64,000 nucleotides of DNA from contig OY728137.1 of assembly GCA_963277665.1 (NCBI GenBank), forward strand, positions 1,175,546,670 to 1,175,610,669, in the 5' to 3' direction. The notes below the pieces were generated by a model. The model was not told the DNA's origin. It worked only from the letters and a program-made list of their open reading frames with translations, and made no database searches. This document shows, piece after piece, positions 35,634-49,030 of this stretch. The stretch is from Viscum album. Its lineage: Eukaryota; Streptophyta; Magnoliopsida; Santalales; Viscaceae. Position 1 is the first letter of the stretch. Each line of letters starts with the position of its first letter. A program made the translations under genes and the position numbers.

Positions 35634-35641
35634 TATATAAA
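35634..35641 (+). promoter_or_regulatory. TATA box of the C 5' LTR
   Basis: TATATAAA, conserved at 60,578-60,585 in the 3' LTR within an otherwise diverging stretch. Confidence 0.55.
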
Positions 35642-37449
35642 TGTTTATCCTTTTATAGATACTCTATTAAAAATTAATAAAGATAATAGAGTTCATATAA
35701 AATAAATGTATAGGGGCAAGGGAATGTGATGTTTGAACATATTGTTTTATTGAAATTTATTGATATTATGAATTGTATGGGCTCTGTTACCCACTAAAAA
35801 TCATGGACTTTGGAATTACTTGCTTTCATTACTATCTTGTGAACTATGGAATGCATGTTGTGTGGTTGATGACAAAAACATAGTATGTAATTGGATAATC
35901 AAGTATAGTCGGTTAATAAAATGGATACCCTAGGATCATATAGTTTCTTTGATAACTCCCTTAATTAACAAAGTGGAATTGAATAAGAAATACCTTGCTA
36001 AATCTAAAAGTATGTTGTTCTTTTGTGTGTGATATGACATGTGTGTGTGTGGGGGGGGGGGAGTGGATGAGACATGGTTGTGCAGTGGGGCTATGATGGT
36101 CATGATGTGGTTGTGAAATGGGGCTGCGGTAGAAGATGGATTTGGACTTAGCTGGTGGGATTTTGTTTCACTATATTGCTTATTGTGTTTTGTGCTATGT
36201 TAGTCGGTTGGTTGGTATGAATGGTGATAACAATGAACTTGGAAAATAAATCTATACATGTTTTAGTGGAATGGGTTGGTAATGGAGAATCTATAAAATG
36301 GTTTAATATTAATTAAAGACTGAAAACAAACTATGGATTACTTTCTTCTTGTCTGGGGCTGTGCATGTAGTCTTAGCAATGGACATGGGGGACCTTGTGG
36401 GTTGGTTGGTGATATTCTTGTAAACCCATATGTGGGGATTGTGTGGCTTCATATATATGTATGTATACATTTTATTTTCCTTGTGATTTATATACGCACC
36501 CCATACACGTTGAGCACTATTTGTCGACACCCATATAGTCATGCAGGGGGTGTCTTTCCTAACATCACGGTGGGAGGATGGATGGCTGGCCACCTGCTCT
36601 TCCATGCTATCTCTTCTAGAAGATAATGGTCTAAGTTTATTTGAGAAATTTTTAATGTGTGGTACTAGGTGTCTTTTTGATGAGTTGTTATGTGTATCCT
36701 AGGTGTGCATGGGTGGGATGTGTTGTGAGGTGTGGCCTAGGTGTGTGTGGGTGGGATGTGATGTGATATATTCAGAAGAGGTGGGAGCACCATGACATTT
36801 TCTGTTGGGGTTTGAGAATGTCTAATCAGTGGGAATGTGGTGTGGGGCACCCTATCATTGATTTGATTTATATTATATCATATTACTTGGATGTTTTATT
36901 TGGCGAGAGAACCTTGGTGAGTTTGGGGTTTTGGTTAGTCTACCTGTTAGTTGCTGTTTGGTTCTGCTATTTTCTCACAGGTGAATTAGTATTCTCCTTC
37001 CACTTGTGCAAGAGATACTTTAGTTTTTCTATTGAGTATACTTATATGCTCACCATATGCATATAAAAAACTTTTTTCAGGTTTCTAGGAGGATTATGTG
37101 GACCGTGCTGGGAATTACTATTCATACCCTTGGATAGTTATTGTGTTGCTACTATAGTTTTGTTTTTGGGTATTTACTTTGGATACTTTTATTTGTATCA
37201 TTTTTATTTACCCATTAATTGTGGGATGTTTTTTGGTTTTTCTTGTATATATGTCATGGATTTGATTATGTTTGATACATCCTATATCTTGATCTTGTTT
37301 CCTTATAAATGGTAATTCTTTCCATATTGTGAGATTTGTACACCCTTGGTTCTAGTCGCCAACCAAGGGCCTAATGAAGGCGTGACTTAGGATTCATCAT
37401 CTCTCTCTCCTCATTACGGTATCTTAGGAGGGATGGTGTCATGAAAATG

Positions 37450-37460
37450 TGGTATTAGAG
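37450..37460 (+). other. Primer-binding site of element C (initiator Met-tRNA type)
   Basis: tggtattagag matches TGGTATCAGAG with one C to T change. Confidence 0.65.
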
Positions 37461-39100
37461 GTGTTGTTTGAGATATAAGGTTGATTTTAGAGTTAGGAAT
37501 AGTGAGGAATTCATGGGTTGGTATGGAAATAGTGTCATTTGAACTTGGTGCATGAAATAGGCTAGGGAGACCAGCTAGGACATGGTATTTTAGGGCCCCC
37601 ATGATCTAGTGCACAAACTATGAGCTTATTTAATGACCAAGTGAGATGGGACTACTTTGTAGGGTAGGGACCTAGAAAAGGTACATGAATCATGATGACT
37701 TGTGTTCTTGTTTGAATTGATTTTTTTTAGGGAATGTCAGAATGGATAAAATTAATTAAATGTATTAAAGTTAATTAAAACATATAATAATGAAAATCCA
37801 AACTACTAGGCTTAGTAAATCCTTGTTTCTCTTTCAACTATGGCTCCTGGTCATCATCCACTTGTGGATCACACAGTGGAGGTTCAGTAGGCTGACCTAT
37901 TTTATTGATGAAGGGATGATACGACTGAGGATGATGATCAATGGTAGAGGATGTTGCATTCTTTTTAGTGGTAGAATTTGAAAAGGTACGAGGGAAGAAT
38001 TTATGATATGGAAATAGAGAGTTGGATAGAGAATATGGATACCTGTTTTAGTTTGATCTAAGCTCTAATAGAGTACAAGATCCCTTTGGTGGTTAGTCAG
38101 ATTTGAGGAGCTACACATCAGTGGTGGATGTTGTACCTTAGTGAGTAGAGAGAGGCAGATGTTTCATGGGTTTAATTCCAGAAGAATTTTCAGGTAGAGT
38201 TCCTCCCATTGACCATGAAGTCTGAGAATAGGTAAGATATACTCTCCCTTTAACAAGATAGTATTTCTATGTGGGAGCTTGGGATTAAGTTCAAGGATCT
38301 ATTTCACTTCTCCCCATATCTTTATCCAGATGAGGAGTCCTGAGAAAGGCATCATGAGGAGGCACTCCATCCTTCGATCCAGTATACAGTTACACCTTTT
38401 CATTGCCAACATACCTGGAGGTTCATAAGAATGTAGAGGTTATTGAGTGGATACACTCACAAGGAGGTTTTCCATGATAGGGAAACAAATAGGGTTCTAT
38501 AAGGATTAGAGCTGTTAGTGGAAAGCCTCAAGTGCCTGGGCCTTTGAGGTTTTGACCAACTAGGAGTCAACCTTGACAACTTTCCTTTCGACCTGCTGGT
38601 TTTCATACCTTTCCCGTGGGCTTGGGGATGATGTGTTTCTTCTATGAGGTTTGTGTGTATCTTTAGGGCCAGTGCCCCATGGATGCTTGAGCTCAGTTTG
38701 GCCGAGGAGGACAAGTTCAATGTCAGCCACAACAGTAGTTACTAGTGAGGCCGTTCCAACAGTAGGGGTAGTAGGCTTATGGTCCAACTGGGGCATATAA
38801 GGAAGTTAGAGGCTGACCTCAAGATGTTCCTCAAGTTTAGGGACCTCGACCCAATCATGGTCTTGGAGGAGAATATCAGTAGAGAGGAAGGGGAGATAGG
38901 TGTGGTTAGTTGCATGCAATAGGGGTAACAACACCATATGGTCCAAAGTTTGTTAGAGGTATGATCAATTTATCATCTATGCTTTTCTGTAATTTTTTTT
39001 GATTATGGAGCTTCACACTCCTTTTTGGCACCCATTATAGTCTGTGCTTTTGGGATATAAATAGAGAGGCTTCCCACACCCTTGGTGTTGACTACACCAA
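37461..39100 (+). pseudogene. gag region of element C, barely recognisable
   Basis: Position between primer site and pol requires gag. Plus-strand frames show scattered gag-like traces (ESWIENMD near 38,020, LVVSQI and a WW motif near 38,090-38,130) broken by stops. A Gln/Pro-rich stretch with a CPMD motif lies near 38,665-38,790. No intact zinc knuckle was found. Antisense ORFs in this interval are shadows. Confidence 0.45.
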
Positions 39101-40661
39101 TCAATGGCTAGAATAAATTGTTTGACGTGTTCTGGGGGTGTAGACTACTGATGGGGTCGCATCAGTCCCATAGGGATATTTTCTTTCTTGAGATGAATCT
39201 ATATGAAGCAATCCTTAGCATAAAATGGTTTTATTCTATGCATGATGTTATTGACTACTTTTGGTGGAGAATCAATTTTTCCGATGTGGATGACCTTTGA
39301 GTGGTTTTTGTTGGTGAGAAGAGTTGTCAGGTGGGAAGTTGTTATGTGGATCCCCTTCTTTCCTTTTTGGATGAGTTGTCAATGGAATCAGTGGAAACTA
39401 GGATGGTAGAGGTTACCAAGGCCGTTGAGGAGTTCCTGTACATTTTCCCTGAGGAGTTTGTGACACTACCCCCTCGACGTGATTTTGAGTTTGTGATAGA
39501 CTTGCAGTCTGGTGATTATATGATTTTAATGGATCCTTATCATATGTCAACCTATGAGTTTTAGGATTTGAGGATTTAGATTGATTATCTGATGCATAAA
39601 GGCTTTATTCAACCTAGTATGTCACCATGGGGCACTCCAGTGTTGTTCGGAAAGAAGGTAGATGGTAGTCTAAGGTTTTTCATAGACTACCAGAGGTTGA
39701 ATCAGGTGAAAATCAAGAACCATTACCCAATTCTAATGATCTATGATCTTTTCAACTAGATGATATGGGAAAATTTGTTTTCTAAGATTGAATTTCGATT
39801 TGGATGTCACCGATTAAGGGTAAAGAAGGGTGATGACCTGAAGACTACCATCAAATGAAAGTATGGGAACTTCAAATTCATGGCCATGCCTTTTAGTGTC
39901 ACAAATTTTCCATCAGTGTTCATGGGGATTATGAACTCAGTTTTCTATGAGTCTTTAGGCCAGTTTTTTATTATCTTCATCGATGACATACTAATCCACT
40001 CAAGGTCATAGGAGGAGCATGTCGAACATCTCAAAACTGTTTTGTAGGTTCTTTGTCACCACCATATCTATGGAAAGTTTTCCAAGTGTAGGTTTTGGAC
40101 ATGAGAGGTCTATTTCCTTAGACATGTGGTGTCTCAGCAGAGAATGGTAGTTGACCCAACGAAGGTCAAAATAGTTGTTTCTTGGAAATCACCCAATAAT
40201 GTGGTAGAAGTTCGTAGCTTCCTTGGTCTCACATGATATTATTGGAGGTTTGTGCCCAATTTCTCTCAAGTTGTAGCCCCATTGATAGAATTAAAATATA
40301 AACACCAAGATTTTGTGTGGATTGATCATTGTTAGCCAGTATTCAATTAACCAGAGGGGAAATTTTTCAGTGATCTAGTACTCTAGTTTCCAAAGGAAGG
40401 GGTAATGTTTGAGGTGTTTTGTGATGCTTAATATCTAGGATTGAGATGTTTCTTGATGTAGAATAAGGTGGTGATCTCTTATGGGTCTAGACAGTTATGA
40501 CATCATGAATGTAACTATGCCACACATGATTTAAATATTGTGGAAGTTGTTTTTTCACTGAAGTTGTGGCAACATTACCTCATTGGAGATCGTTTTTTGG
40601 TCTTCACAAGTCATAAGAGTTTGAGGTATATCTTTTCCCTGTATGATCTGAATCTATGAAA
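39101..40661 (+). pseudogene. Protease remnant, reverse transcriptase and RNase H of element C, left part
   Basis: Open stretches at 39,301-39,564 end in LPPRRDFEFVIDLQSG, the conserved pre-RT block of chromoviruses. RT follows: [12 protein letters not shown] (near 39,625), [31 protein letters not shown] and the catalytic FIDDILIHS near 39,978. Then come the SFLGLT connector and RNase H (FCDA near 40,420, VVISYGSRQL, ATHDLNIVEVVFSLKLW). A SLYDLNL motif ends directly at the CACTA1 insertion. The RT catalytic Asp pair is intact, but about a dozen stops make it a pseudogene. Confidence 0.88.
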
Positions 40662-40775
40662 CACTACTATAAATTTAAGCTATAGCCACTGACCTATAGC
40701 CACGATTTTATAAGTCCGTGGATATAGCTTGGTTATACCCACGGTTCAATTTTCATCAGTGGCTACATTTTCGTT
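40662..40775 (+). repeat. Left terminal inverted repeat and subterminal motifs of CACTA1
   Basis: TIR of about 28 bases followed by three or four copies of ctatagccac or a variant, some in inverted orientation (ccgtggatatag). Such motifs are the usual transposase-binding sites. Confidence 0.85.
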
Positions 40776-40799
40776 TAGTTTTTTTTTCAATTCATGTCT

Positions 40800-40990
40800 G
40801 GCTCCTCCTTCCCCGATTTGAAACCCTCATCATGACACCCTGCTCCCCCTGATGACCTATCCTACCAACGACCTCTCCTCCTTCCCCGATTTGAAACCCT
40901 CATCTCACCAGCTTCGGTTCCTCCACTCCCGATGACCTCTCCTCCTTCCCCTATTTGAAACCCTCATCTCGCCAGCTTCGGTTCCTCTAT
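40800..40990 (+). repeat. C-rich tandem repeat, about 64-bp unit
   Basis: Three copies of a unit starting ctcctccttcccc and continuing gatttgaaaccctcat (40,802, 40,873, 40,937); the last two are about 64 bases apart and also share a cagcttcggttcctc block. The pyrimidine-rich character continues to about 41,180. Confidence 0.75.
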
Positions 40991-41399
40991 CCCTCATCAC
41001 AGTTCCTTCATCCACAGTGGTGGATTCTCCAATCACATCTTGGCTTATCCATTCGGGGTTGCTCCATCCCTTGCATGGTACTCCCCTCCTCCATACCCTT
41101 ATTTGGGTGTTCCTCATCCATTCAGTGCATCGGCCAAAGGGTTCCTCCCCTCCTCCACACCCTTTCGGTGCGTTTTCTTTTTTGTGGCCCCTGTTTTGTG
41201 GGTTCTTTGAATATTGTTTGCAGTATTTATTATGTATGATTTTTATACATGGATTATATCTCTTCTTTCAGGGAAGTGATCCATTATTTTTAATCTCAAT
41301 CATATAAGTCCTTATTATATGTTCGGGGATCATAATAAATCAAATATTGGGAAACATGAAAAGGAAAAATAACCCATATCACATTTACCTAACCAATGA

Positions 41400-43200
41400 G
41401 GTCTAATGATTGTTAAATATCTATCATGAGTTAGATAGAAATCCCTAGTAAAATAATGAGGCTTATAATCTGAATCTGAATTAAAAAATGACTCCTTCTA
41501 GATTTATCATTGAGGAATAGGTGTATGATGGTCATTAGTATATTCAAACACAGTTGAATAAGGAAGATCAAAGACCCCATCATGGGCAGTATCATCTCTA
41601 AAATGTGTAACATATTTGGATTTTGAGAAGTTGAACTCCTAACATCCTAAATTCCTACTAATTATAATAATTTGTAATCTATGAATGTGTGGCCACAATT
41701 TATATTCTTTTAATCCATCAAAGTATAATACCAAAACCCACTTAGGATCCCTTGGTTCAGACTTATTATTTTTAATATGGGATTAATAAGTATACTCAAT
41801 GATAGATAATTGTTCATAACAAGGTGAATTACCATTATATGGTTCAACTAAGGGTTTATAATGATTATCATAATATGAGAACCATTTAATTAGGTACACT
41901 ATCATATTGGTATATTCTTCCTAAGATTATTTGGGAAGCCCAAAGAATTCACAATGCTTCAGAATCACTCATGAATGGTATCATTAATTATTTTATCAAA
42001 TCCATTCTATTAGAGAGTATTTTTAATAGTCTAGTGTCATGTTATGAATTTAGTTTGGAAAAAATATACAAAATTAGTAGATAAGTACTCCAAACTATTA
42101 TCTATTATCATGACTATTGTCAAATTTCCAACTTGATTTTTAACAAGGTTTTCTATTTTTAATGATTTCTAAAGCATATTAGTTTTTAGTGTAGAGAAAT
42201 AATTACTTTCCTAGAGTATACATATATGAATGTAACAATATAAAAAAATCAACCATAGGATGTGGTTCTAAAAGGAACCCATAAAATTGGATGGATGTGC
42301 TCAAATGGTTTAGAAGAAAGGAATACCTACAAAAACTACTCCTAAAAGACTTACCTATGATATAATATCTAAAAAATATGATATTTCTTGGTGTAAAATT
42401 TTACAATATCCCTTATTTACTAACATCCTTTATGTTCTTGGGGAAAACAAGACCCAATCATCAATGTCATTACATGGTATTACACCACCAATCTACCTTG
42501 AATTGGTATTCTCATTCTATAAATATAGCTTATTAACTAGCTATTTATTAATTTTAGATACATATCCCTTGAATATTTTAGTCCATTCATATTAATATCT
42601 AAAGATTTTTTTTGTAGAGATCACCAAGGGAAATCAGGTTTCTGTGAATGTCTGAGACCCAACTAACATATAGAGGGTGATGATTGAATGTTCATATAAT
42701 TCTATAAGAACATAAAAAATTCCTTGAACCTTACACATACTACTATTCCTTAAGATTACATCTCCCTCTACTCTCTCAACTAACTCAGGGAAAGACTATC
42801 AAGAAGGAAACACATTGACAAGGATGACTGAACCTAGAACCCACTCATCAGTGAGTGTATGTTGATAAAAATTTATAACTTCAGTTGTATTAAAATCCAG
42901 AATCAACTAAAAGTGATCAAACACAAGGTTCTTGAGACTTAATTTTTTTTTTCAGATACTCTAAAATCAGGTATTCTATGCCTAGGCTTACTATTGTCGT
43001 AACACAGTACTTTCCAATCCCTGGACATTAACCTTGATTTGAGATGGTTAATTATATTTCCTTTTTTATATACCATATTCTTGGTTTTTATATTTAGGTT
43101 GTGGTCTCCATATAGGGAATAGAATCTCAAACTAACCCATTATTTTGGGTTTAGAATGAAACTCGCTAGAAATAAGGGCATATTTTACCTCTCCAATATT
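41400..43200 (-). pseudogene. Ty1/copia pol fragment inside CACTA1, antisense
   Basis: Read on the minus strand from 43,200 to 41,400. An RNLISLG-type block lies near 42,615-42,660, as in the copia pre-integrase region. A KPFEHIH and YSRKV segment with a degraded SLEYLSTNF block lies near 42,090-42,320. A clear post-integrase block (DPKWVLVLYFDGLKEYKL, then IISRN) lies near 41,650-41,760. Upstream (42,950-43,130) is basic and may be the protease end. Heavily decayed, no LTRs identified. It is either a nested insertion or captured sequence. Confidence 0.65.
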
Positions 43201-44490
43201 TAGTTTGTGTCAACCATATATCATTGTTTCTACTAATGTGGTGTAGAAATATAAAGGATAATGTAAAATAATATTTTTTTATTCCTCTTCATCAACAATC
43301 AAATTTATGTTGGAATAATAAATATTTTTTTAAATTCATCCAAATTTGATTTAATATAAACATAAAAATTAATTTTAAAATTAAACATATGTTCTTTCAT
43401 TTAAATTATACCAAAAAATTTATTTTTCAAGAAATGATTCTCTTTTTTATGTCATATACTAGTAGTGGTATATTCAAAAGAAACTTTCCAAAGGTCATTG
43501 TCACCAAGAGATAGTAATATAGAACTACAGACCATAACAAGGATTTCAATAGAGATGTATTGATAAATAGTAGTGGTTTTCGCATTAGTAGATTGTGTAA
43601 AAATTAATTTATTTAGGCCATATAAGGAATCTATGATTCCATGTTGTTCGAACATGGCCCTTATCATAATTTTCCACAAAATAAAATCAATATCACCTTC
43701 AAACTATTTGATTTCATACTTATTTGAATCCATGAAACTTTATGCCTTATACTTAAAGTGCCTTTTTAACAATGGATGTTTTGGGAATTGACTAGTTTTG
43801 GGTTGATTGAAAGCTATACCCTCTTAGAGATTGGATATTTGGAGGAGAATTCTTTTAAGTACCAACAAAAATAAAAAAATAGGATTTCATTTTGGAATTT
43901 AGATGATAGTTATTTTATAATCGACATAAAAAAAATTAATGACAGTTATTTAGATAATCAATGTTAAATGCATTTTACCAATGGGTTTTAATGCTTATTA
44001 TCTACTCATTGCTCTTGAAATAATGCCCAAGCTAAATTGTTCTATACCTACCGTGTGAAGGTTCAAATCCAGTTATTCTACACTAGTAATAATTCTCAAC
44101 AACTTTAATTGGTTTAATTATTCTATATTCATTATAATGAATTTACTTTGTGGTGTAAAGTTTTATTGAGTTGTAATCACTCAACTCACACATGGTTGTG
44201 CCTCCATAAAAAGCTAGTGTATTGGTTATGCTAACCTAGGAAAAAATTAGTTCATAGGTTCTACTTTATCCCTAAAAAAATGTAGGTGTTTGGGTTGTGC
44301 CTTCAAGTGTGAAAAATGTAAGTTGGTTTGTTTTGGTTGTTGGGTATGATAAAAGAAGATTATAAAGAGTTTTCAATCTCCTTCACCATGATGCAGTGTT
44401 ATACTCCATGATTAAAAGTCAACAATGGAATGACATCACATCCTTACACTACGGTATATGATATGGTTTATATTTTCCGTCATCTACCAC
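43201..44490. other. AT-rich interval in CACTA1, no gene recognised
   Basis: No convincing coding similarity on either strand. Short hydrophobic ORFs (43,573-43,791 and antisense 43,452-43,679) look like chance frames. Confidence 0.5.
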
Positions 44491-44860
44491 TACTCAATGG
44501 GGTGCGGGGTAAGGCATAAAAGAAAACTGAGAAAAATCACTAAACAAATCAACCACACTAGAAATTCCCAAGGATTTTAGTAGAATGACAACAATGTAGA
44601 GTAGGGTAGGATGAAAGTTAGAGTGGGGGACTATTGTAGTATTCTGGTACTCATAACATTTATAGAACTTCACCACCCATCCATAAAATAATTTAAATGG
44701 ACCACTGAGGTGATGTGGGGATCTTCATTCCTGTATTTGACCCAACAGTTCATAGATACGAGCAAGGGTGGGAACAACCAAGTTGATAGGATATCCCTTT
44801 TCTAAGGTGACCGCCATCATTAAAGTATAGATTCAGACACTAGTTATTATTCTCATCTTC
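44491..44860 (-). pseudogene. Possible plant mobile domain fragment in CACTA1
   Basis: Minus-strand reading gives NLVVPTLARIYELLGQI (near 44,755-44,800), then a GPFKLFYGWVVKFYKCYE segment (near 44,655-44,705). This resembles the P-x-LA-x-IY-x-L and GP-x-x-L-x-x-W blocks of plant mobile domain proteins. Only about 110 residues remain and a stop lies between the blocks. It differs in sequence from the PMD pseudogene at 23,580-27,300. The call is tentative. Confidence 0.35.
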
Positions 44861-45274
44861 TTACCATTGTAATTATTAGTCAATTATTTAATATTAATTC
44901 TTGGTATATGATATGGTTAATATTTTCAAAATGTCTCTAAATTTCAATAAATCTTTGTAGATTTAATACAAAACATCACAACTCGTTATGAATTAACCCA
45001 AACACTTTTGGGAATTGATTGTTATTATCTATTATATTTCATATAAACTCTTTTTACTATAATCAATCCTCATTCTTGGAACTTATGTATGACTATTCGT
45101 GAATTTTTATAATTTAAAACATTTATGAATTCCCCAAACCATAATTTTAATATATTTGTTATTATTTTTTTATTAACTTGTTATTGATGATTACTTAATA
45201 TCTTATAAAACAATAAATATAATGTTAAGTCATTTTCTAGATTATTTATTTAATGTATGTTTATCTACCTCAGA
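44861..45274. other. AT-rich interval before the TnpD-like gene
   Basis: Probable promoter and 5' flank of the TnpD-like gene. No clear TATA box stands out among many AT runs. Confidence 0.4.
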
Positions 45275-48200
45275 ATGGATAGATACTGGATGTACAACAT
45301 TGATCGGATCACTGATGAATTTTAGAAGGAGTTACAATATTTTTTGGACTTTACATTCACTAATGATTCAGATAGTGGATTGATTCGATGCCCGTGTTTT
45401 AATTGTGTTGGAAGACCTTGGTTAACTCATGAGTAAGTGAGTTACTATATCACTAAAAGTGGTTTCCAAAAAAATTATCATGTGTGTTATCACAATGGAT
45501 AAAAAGATCAAGTGTTGAATGACATCAATTCAGCGGAAAAGATTGTTATGAAAAATCTGATTTCTGATCAGTTTCCTTTTGTTTCTTAAGCTAGATTCTC
45601 ATGTAGACTAGTGCAAGAGGAAATGAATATTGGAAAAAAGTTCTCATCTATTAATCAGGATGATGATGTTGAGAGTGTTAGAAAGCTGATGGAAGATGCA
45701 AATACCCCAGTATATCAAGCATGTGGAAAAATGAGAAAACTTGAGTTTTTAATGCGATTATATCATGGGAAAACAATGTATGGATTTATTAATACTGTGG
45801 TCAACTATCTACTTAAATTTATTAAGGATTTACTACATGATGATTCATGTATTCCAGAAAATGATTACATGGCATCAAAGTTGGTTGACAAATTTGTATT
45901 TTCATCTAGTAAGTTTCATTCTTGTCTCAAAGACTGTTGTTTGTTCTGGAAGGAGAATGCAGACTTGAGTCAGTGAAAACAGTGTGGCACATCAAGGTGA
46001 AAGAATAATAAAGACGGATCTCAATCTTGCATACCACATAAAGTGATTTGGCACTTCCCTTTAATTCCCAGGCTTCAAATTTTTTTTATGTCAGAACAAA
46101 TGGAAAAGAATATGAGATGTAATGCAGATGAAAGAAATAAGGATAACGATGAAATAGTGCATCCTGCAGATGGGTTGGCTTGGAAGAAATTTGATAGGTT
46201 ACATCCTGATTTTGCAGCCGACCCATGAAATGTTAGATTGGGATTATCCTGTGATGGTTTCAACCCATTTCTCCAAATGCATACTGCACACAGTACTTGG
46301 CCTGTTTTCATTCACATTTATAACTTTCCTTCATGGATGTGTATGAAGAAGCTGTTCAGTATCCTGAGTATATTGATATATGGACCCAGTGATCCTGGAA
46401 ATGATATTGATATATACTTGCAGCCATTAATAGAGGAGTTAAATGAGCTTTGGATTGTTGGTGCACAAGAGTATGATGCATTCAGAAAGGAGTACTTTAT
46501 GTTTCATGCAGCTTTATTATGGATGATAAATTATTTCTCTGCCTATGGAATGATGTATGGTTGTAGTACTAAAGGGAAATTATCCTGTCCTATTTTTATG
46601 AAAAATACACGTTTCTGAAGAAGAAAGTTTCGACGAACTTTCAGCTTCATAGGGCATCGACGTTTTCTACCAATGGATCATCCATACAGGAAAAATCATA
46701 GACAGTTCGATAATTCCATCGAGATAGATGAGACACCTCAACGAATGTCAGGGACTGATATTGTTAAATAAATTTATGATTTTAATTATGTTCTTGGAAA
46801 AAGTCAATCAAATATCAGAAAGAGAAAGCATGCTAATTTAAATTCCAATAGCAATTGGAGAAAGAAAAGCATATTCTTTGAGTTTCCATATTGGTCATCG
46901 AATTTATTACATCATTGTTTGGATGTAATGCATATCGAGAAAAATATTTGTGAGATGTTACTTGCTACTATTTTAAATGTCAAAGGCAAAACAAAAGATG
47001 ATTTGCGGTGTCGTCGTGATTTGATGGATTGGGGTATAAGAGCAAGACTTCATCCTGAGTTAATTGGTCAAAATAAGTGAAAAGTCTCTGTTGCCTGTTA
47101 TTTGATGAAAAATGTGGAGAAAAAACAATTTCTTCATGTCTTGGAAAGTTTGAAGGTTCCAGATGGTTATTCAAGTAATATTTCAAAAAGGGTGAATACA
47201 CAAGATGTTAAAATCAAATATCTTAAAACCCATGATTACCATGTCTTGTTACATGAGTTGATTCCCATTGACATTCACTATTTACTTTCACATAATGTTA
47301 GATTTGTGGTGATTAAGTTATGTCAATTTTATCGAGATCTTTGTGCCAAAAGATTGAGCAGAAGTGTTGTTCAGAAATTGCAGAGAGATGCACTGATTAT
47401 TCTTTGTGACTTGGAGAAAATTTTCCCACCGTCTTTCTTCACATGTATGTTACATTTGACTGTGCATCTTCCCATGTAAGTTCTCTTTGGTGGTCCTGTT
47501 TCGAGTCGGTGGATGTATCCTACCGAAATAATGATGTTTACATTGAAATCTTATGTGAGAAATAAATATCATCCTGAAGGCTCTATTGTGAAATGCTATT
47601 TAACATAAGAATGCATGGATTTCTATTCATCGTACTTGGATAACGTCACTACGAGGTCTAATCGACTAATGAGAACTGAAGATGAGCAATATGATCCCAT
47701 TGAGCCTGCATTTCCTTCACTTCCCCAAACAGGGGGGATATCTGGATTGTACTCGTTGTGTACTTTAAGCAGGGAAGAGTGGGAAATGGCACATCGCACA
47801 ATATTATTCAACTATGGTGTGCTTGATGATTATATCAAGTAAGTAAACTAATAAATATGTATTTTTTTCATTGTGTGATTTCTTTATATCTTCTAACATT
47901 TTAATGCTTTCATATCTATAGAGAACATTTAGAAATTATAAAAAAGAGACATCACTCTCTATCTATTAAGAGGAAGGAACTATTTCACAACAAAGAATTT
48001 GCTGCCTGGTTAAAGTCAAAGGTAATAGATTTCTTTTTATTCTTCTCATAACATAATCACGTCTCTGTTTAATATTCTATGTTGGTATCTTTTAGGTTTT
48101 AACTCTACCAATGATTGAAGTATCAGATGAAATAAAAGCATTGTCCTTTGGTCCAAACGATGTGGTACGTGATTGTAATTCAATGGTTGTCAATGGATTT

Positions 48201-48721
48201 AAATTTTTTATAAATAGTTGTGCAAAAAAATGGCAACACAACATGATGGTGTCACGATAAGCGCCATAATAGATTGTTATGCGAGTGCATCGGACAGGCA
48301 ACCTCGATCAGAAAATATATCATATTACAGTGTTGTTGAAAGAATCATTTTATTAGATTACTATGCACATGGTCGTGTCGCAATGATGAAATGAAAGTGG
48401 TTTGATTCAATGAAATGACAAGGAATGCATATTGATAACTGTGGATTTAGAGTGATTGATATGAACCGCCAACTTTGTACCGATGAACCTTATATTCTTG
48501 CGTCACAAGCTAAACAAGTGTTTTATGTAAGTGACCCGTTACAACCACAATTTGGTGTTGTTTTTGATGTTATTCCTAGACATATTTTTGACGAAGGAAT
48601 GGATGAAAATGATGTTGTGGATGAACATGTCGGTATTTATTCAAATGTTTCATTTGATGATACAGATGATGCAATTGTTAGAATAGATTGTGAACCAGAA
48701 ATTGTCACAGACCCCACATAG
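45275..48721 (+). pseudogene. TnpD-like CACTA transposase (TNP2 family), decayed
   Basis: Catalytic transposase of En/Spm elements. ATG at 45,275 begins a transposase-associated domain (W-x-x-x-I-D-R-I-T-D-E-F, then CPCFNC near 45,390). The TNP2 core follows near 46,040-46,620: WHFPLIPRLQIFFMS, VHPADGLAWKKFD, FAADP, LSCDGFNPF with the conserved Asp, WMCMKKL and DIDIYLQPLIEELNELW. A DUF4218-like domain spans about 47,230-47,600 (LCDLEKIFPPSFF, HLTVHLPM, FGGPVSSRWMYP). After two introns (47,839-47,921 and 48,022-48,095, both GT-AG) comes a DUF4216-like end (FYVSDPLQPQFGVVFDV). It closes with TAG at 48,719. I count roughly a dozen stops, so it is not functional as it stands. Confidence 0.88.
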
Positions 48722-49030
48722 CGTTGACACATTTGTAAGTATTTACCTGATATTATCACAATATTGTATGTGTTTTTTTAACTTCCATACATGATATCAA
48801 AATAACTAGTATATTTTATACCATTATCAAATATAAAACTATTAATTGCCTCACCGATTTATGTTTAACCACTTCTCTAGTAAATATTGAACATAGAAAA
48901 TTCTTGATATTTTATCAATATAAATATCACACATGAAAATGTATCTCATTGTTTTATGATACAATTTTATTATTTAACATTTTGCATTATTTATATTTAT
49001 TTTAGAATATTATTTTAAATTTCCAGGTCA
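48722..49030. other. Spacer between TnpD- and TnpA-like genes
   Basis: AT-rich and non-coding. In En/Spm elements the two products come from alternative splicing of one transcript, so this could be intronic; an AG acceptor-like site precedes 49,031. Confidence 0.4.

Larger units (their letters stand above)
34700..37441 (+). repeat. 5' LTR of element C
   Basis: Starts TGACCCAGACC; colinear with 59,595-61,645. The end is set approximately at a gtgtca just before the primer site and is uncertain by about 10 bases. It contains a 15-bp minisatellite, a TATA box at 35,634, a GT/G-run microsatellite near 36,040-36,060, and GTGTGG-rich repeats near 36,700-36,760. The short ORFs here are LTR shadows. 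Confidence 0.85.

Noticed and set aside
36309..36626. Two overlapping antiparallel ORFs of about 97 codons
   Set aside because: Inside the C 5' LTR; the corresponding 3' LTR region does not keep the frames, so they are chance.
40800..41307. Overlapping ORFs of 94-96 codons near the left end of CACTA1
   Set aside because: They come from pyrimidine-rich tandem repeat sequence with no recognisable domain.
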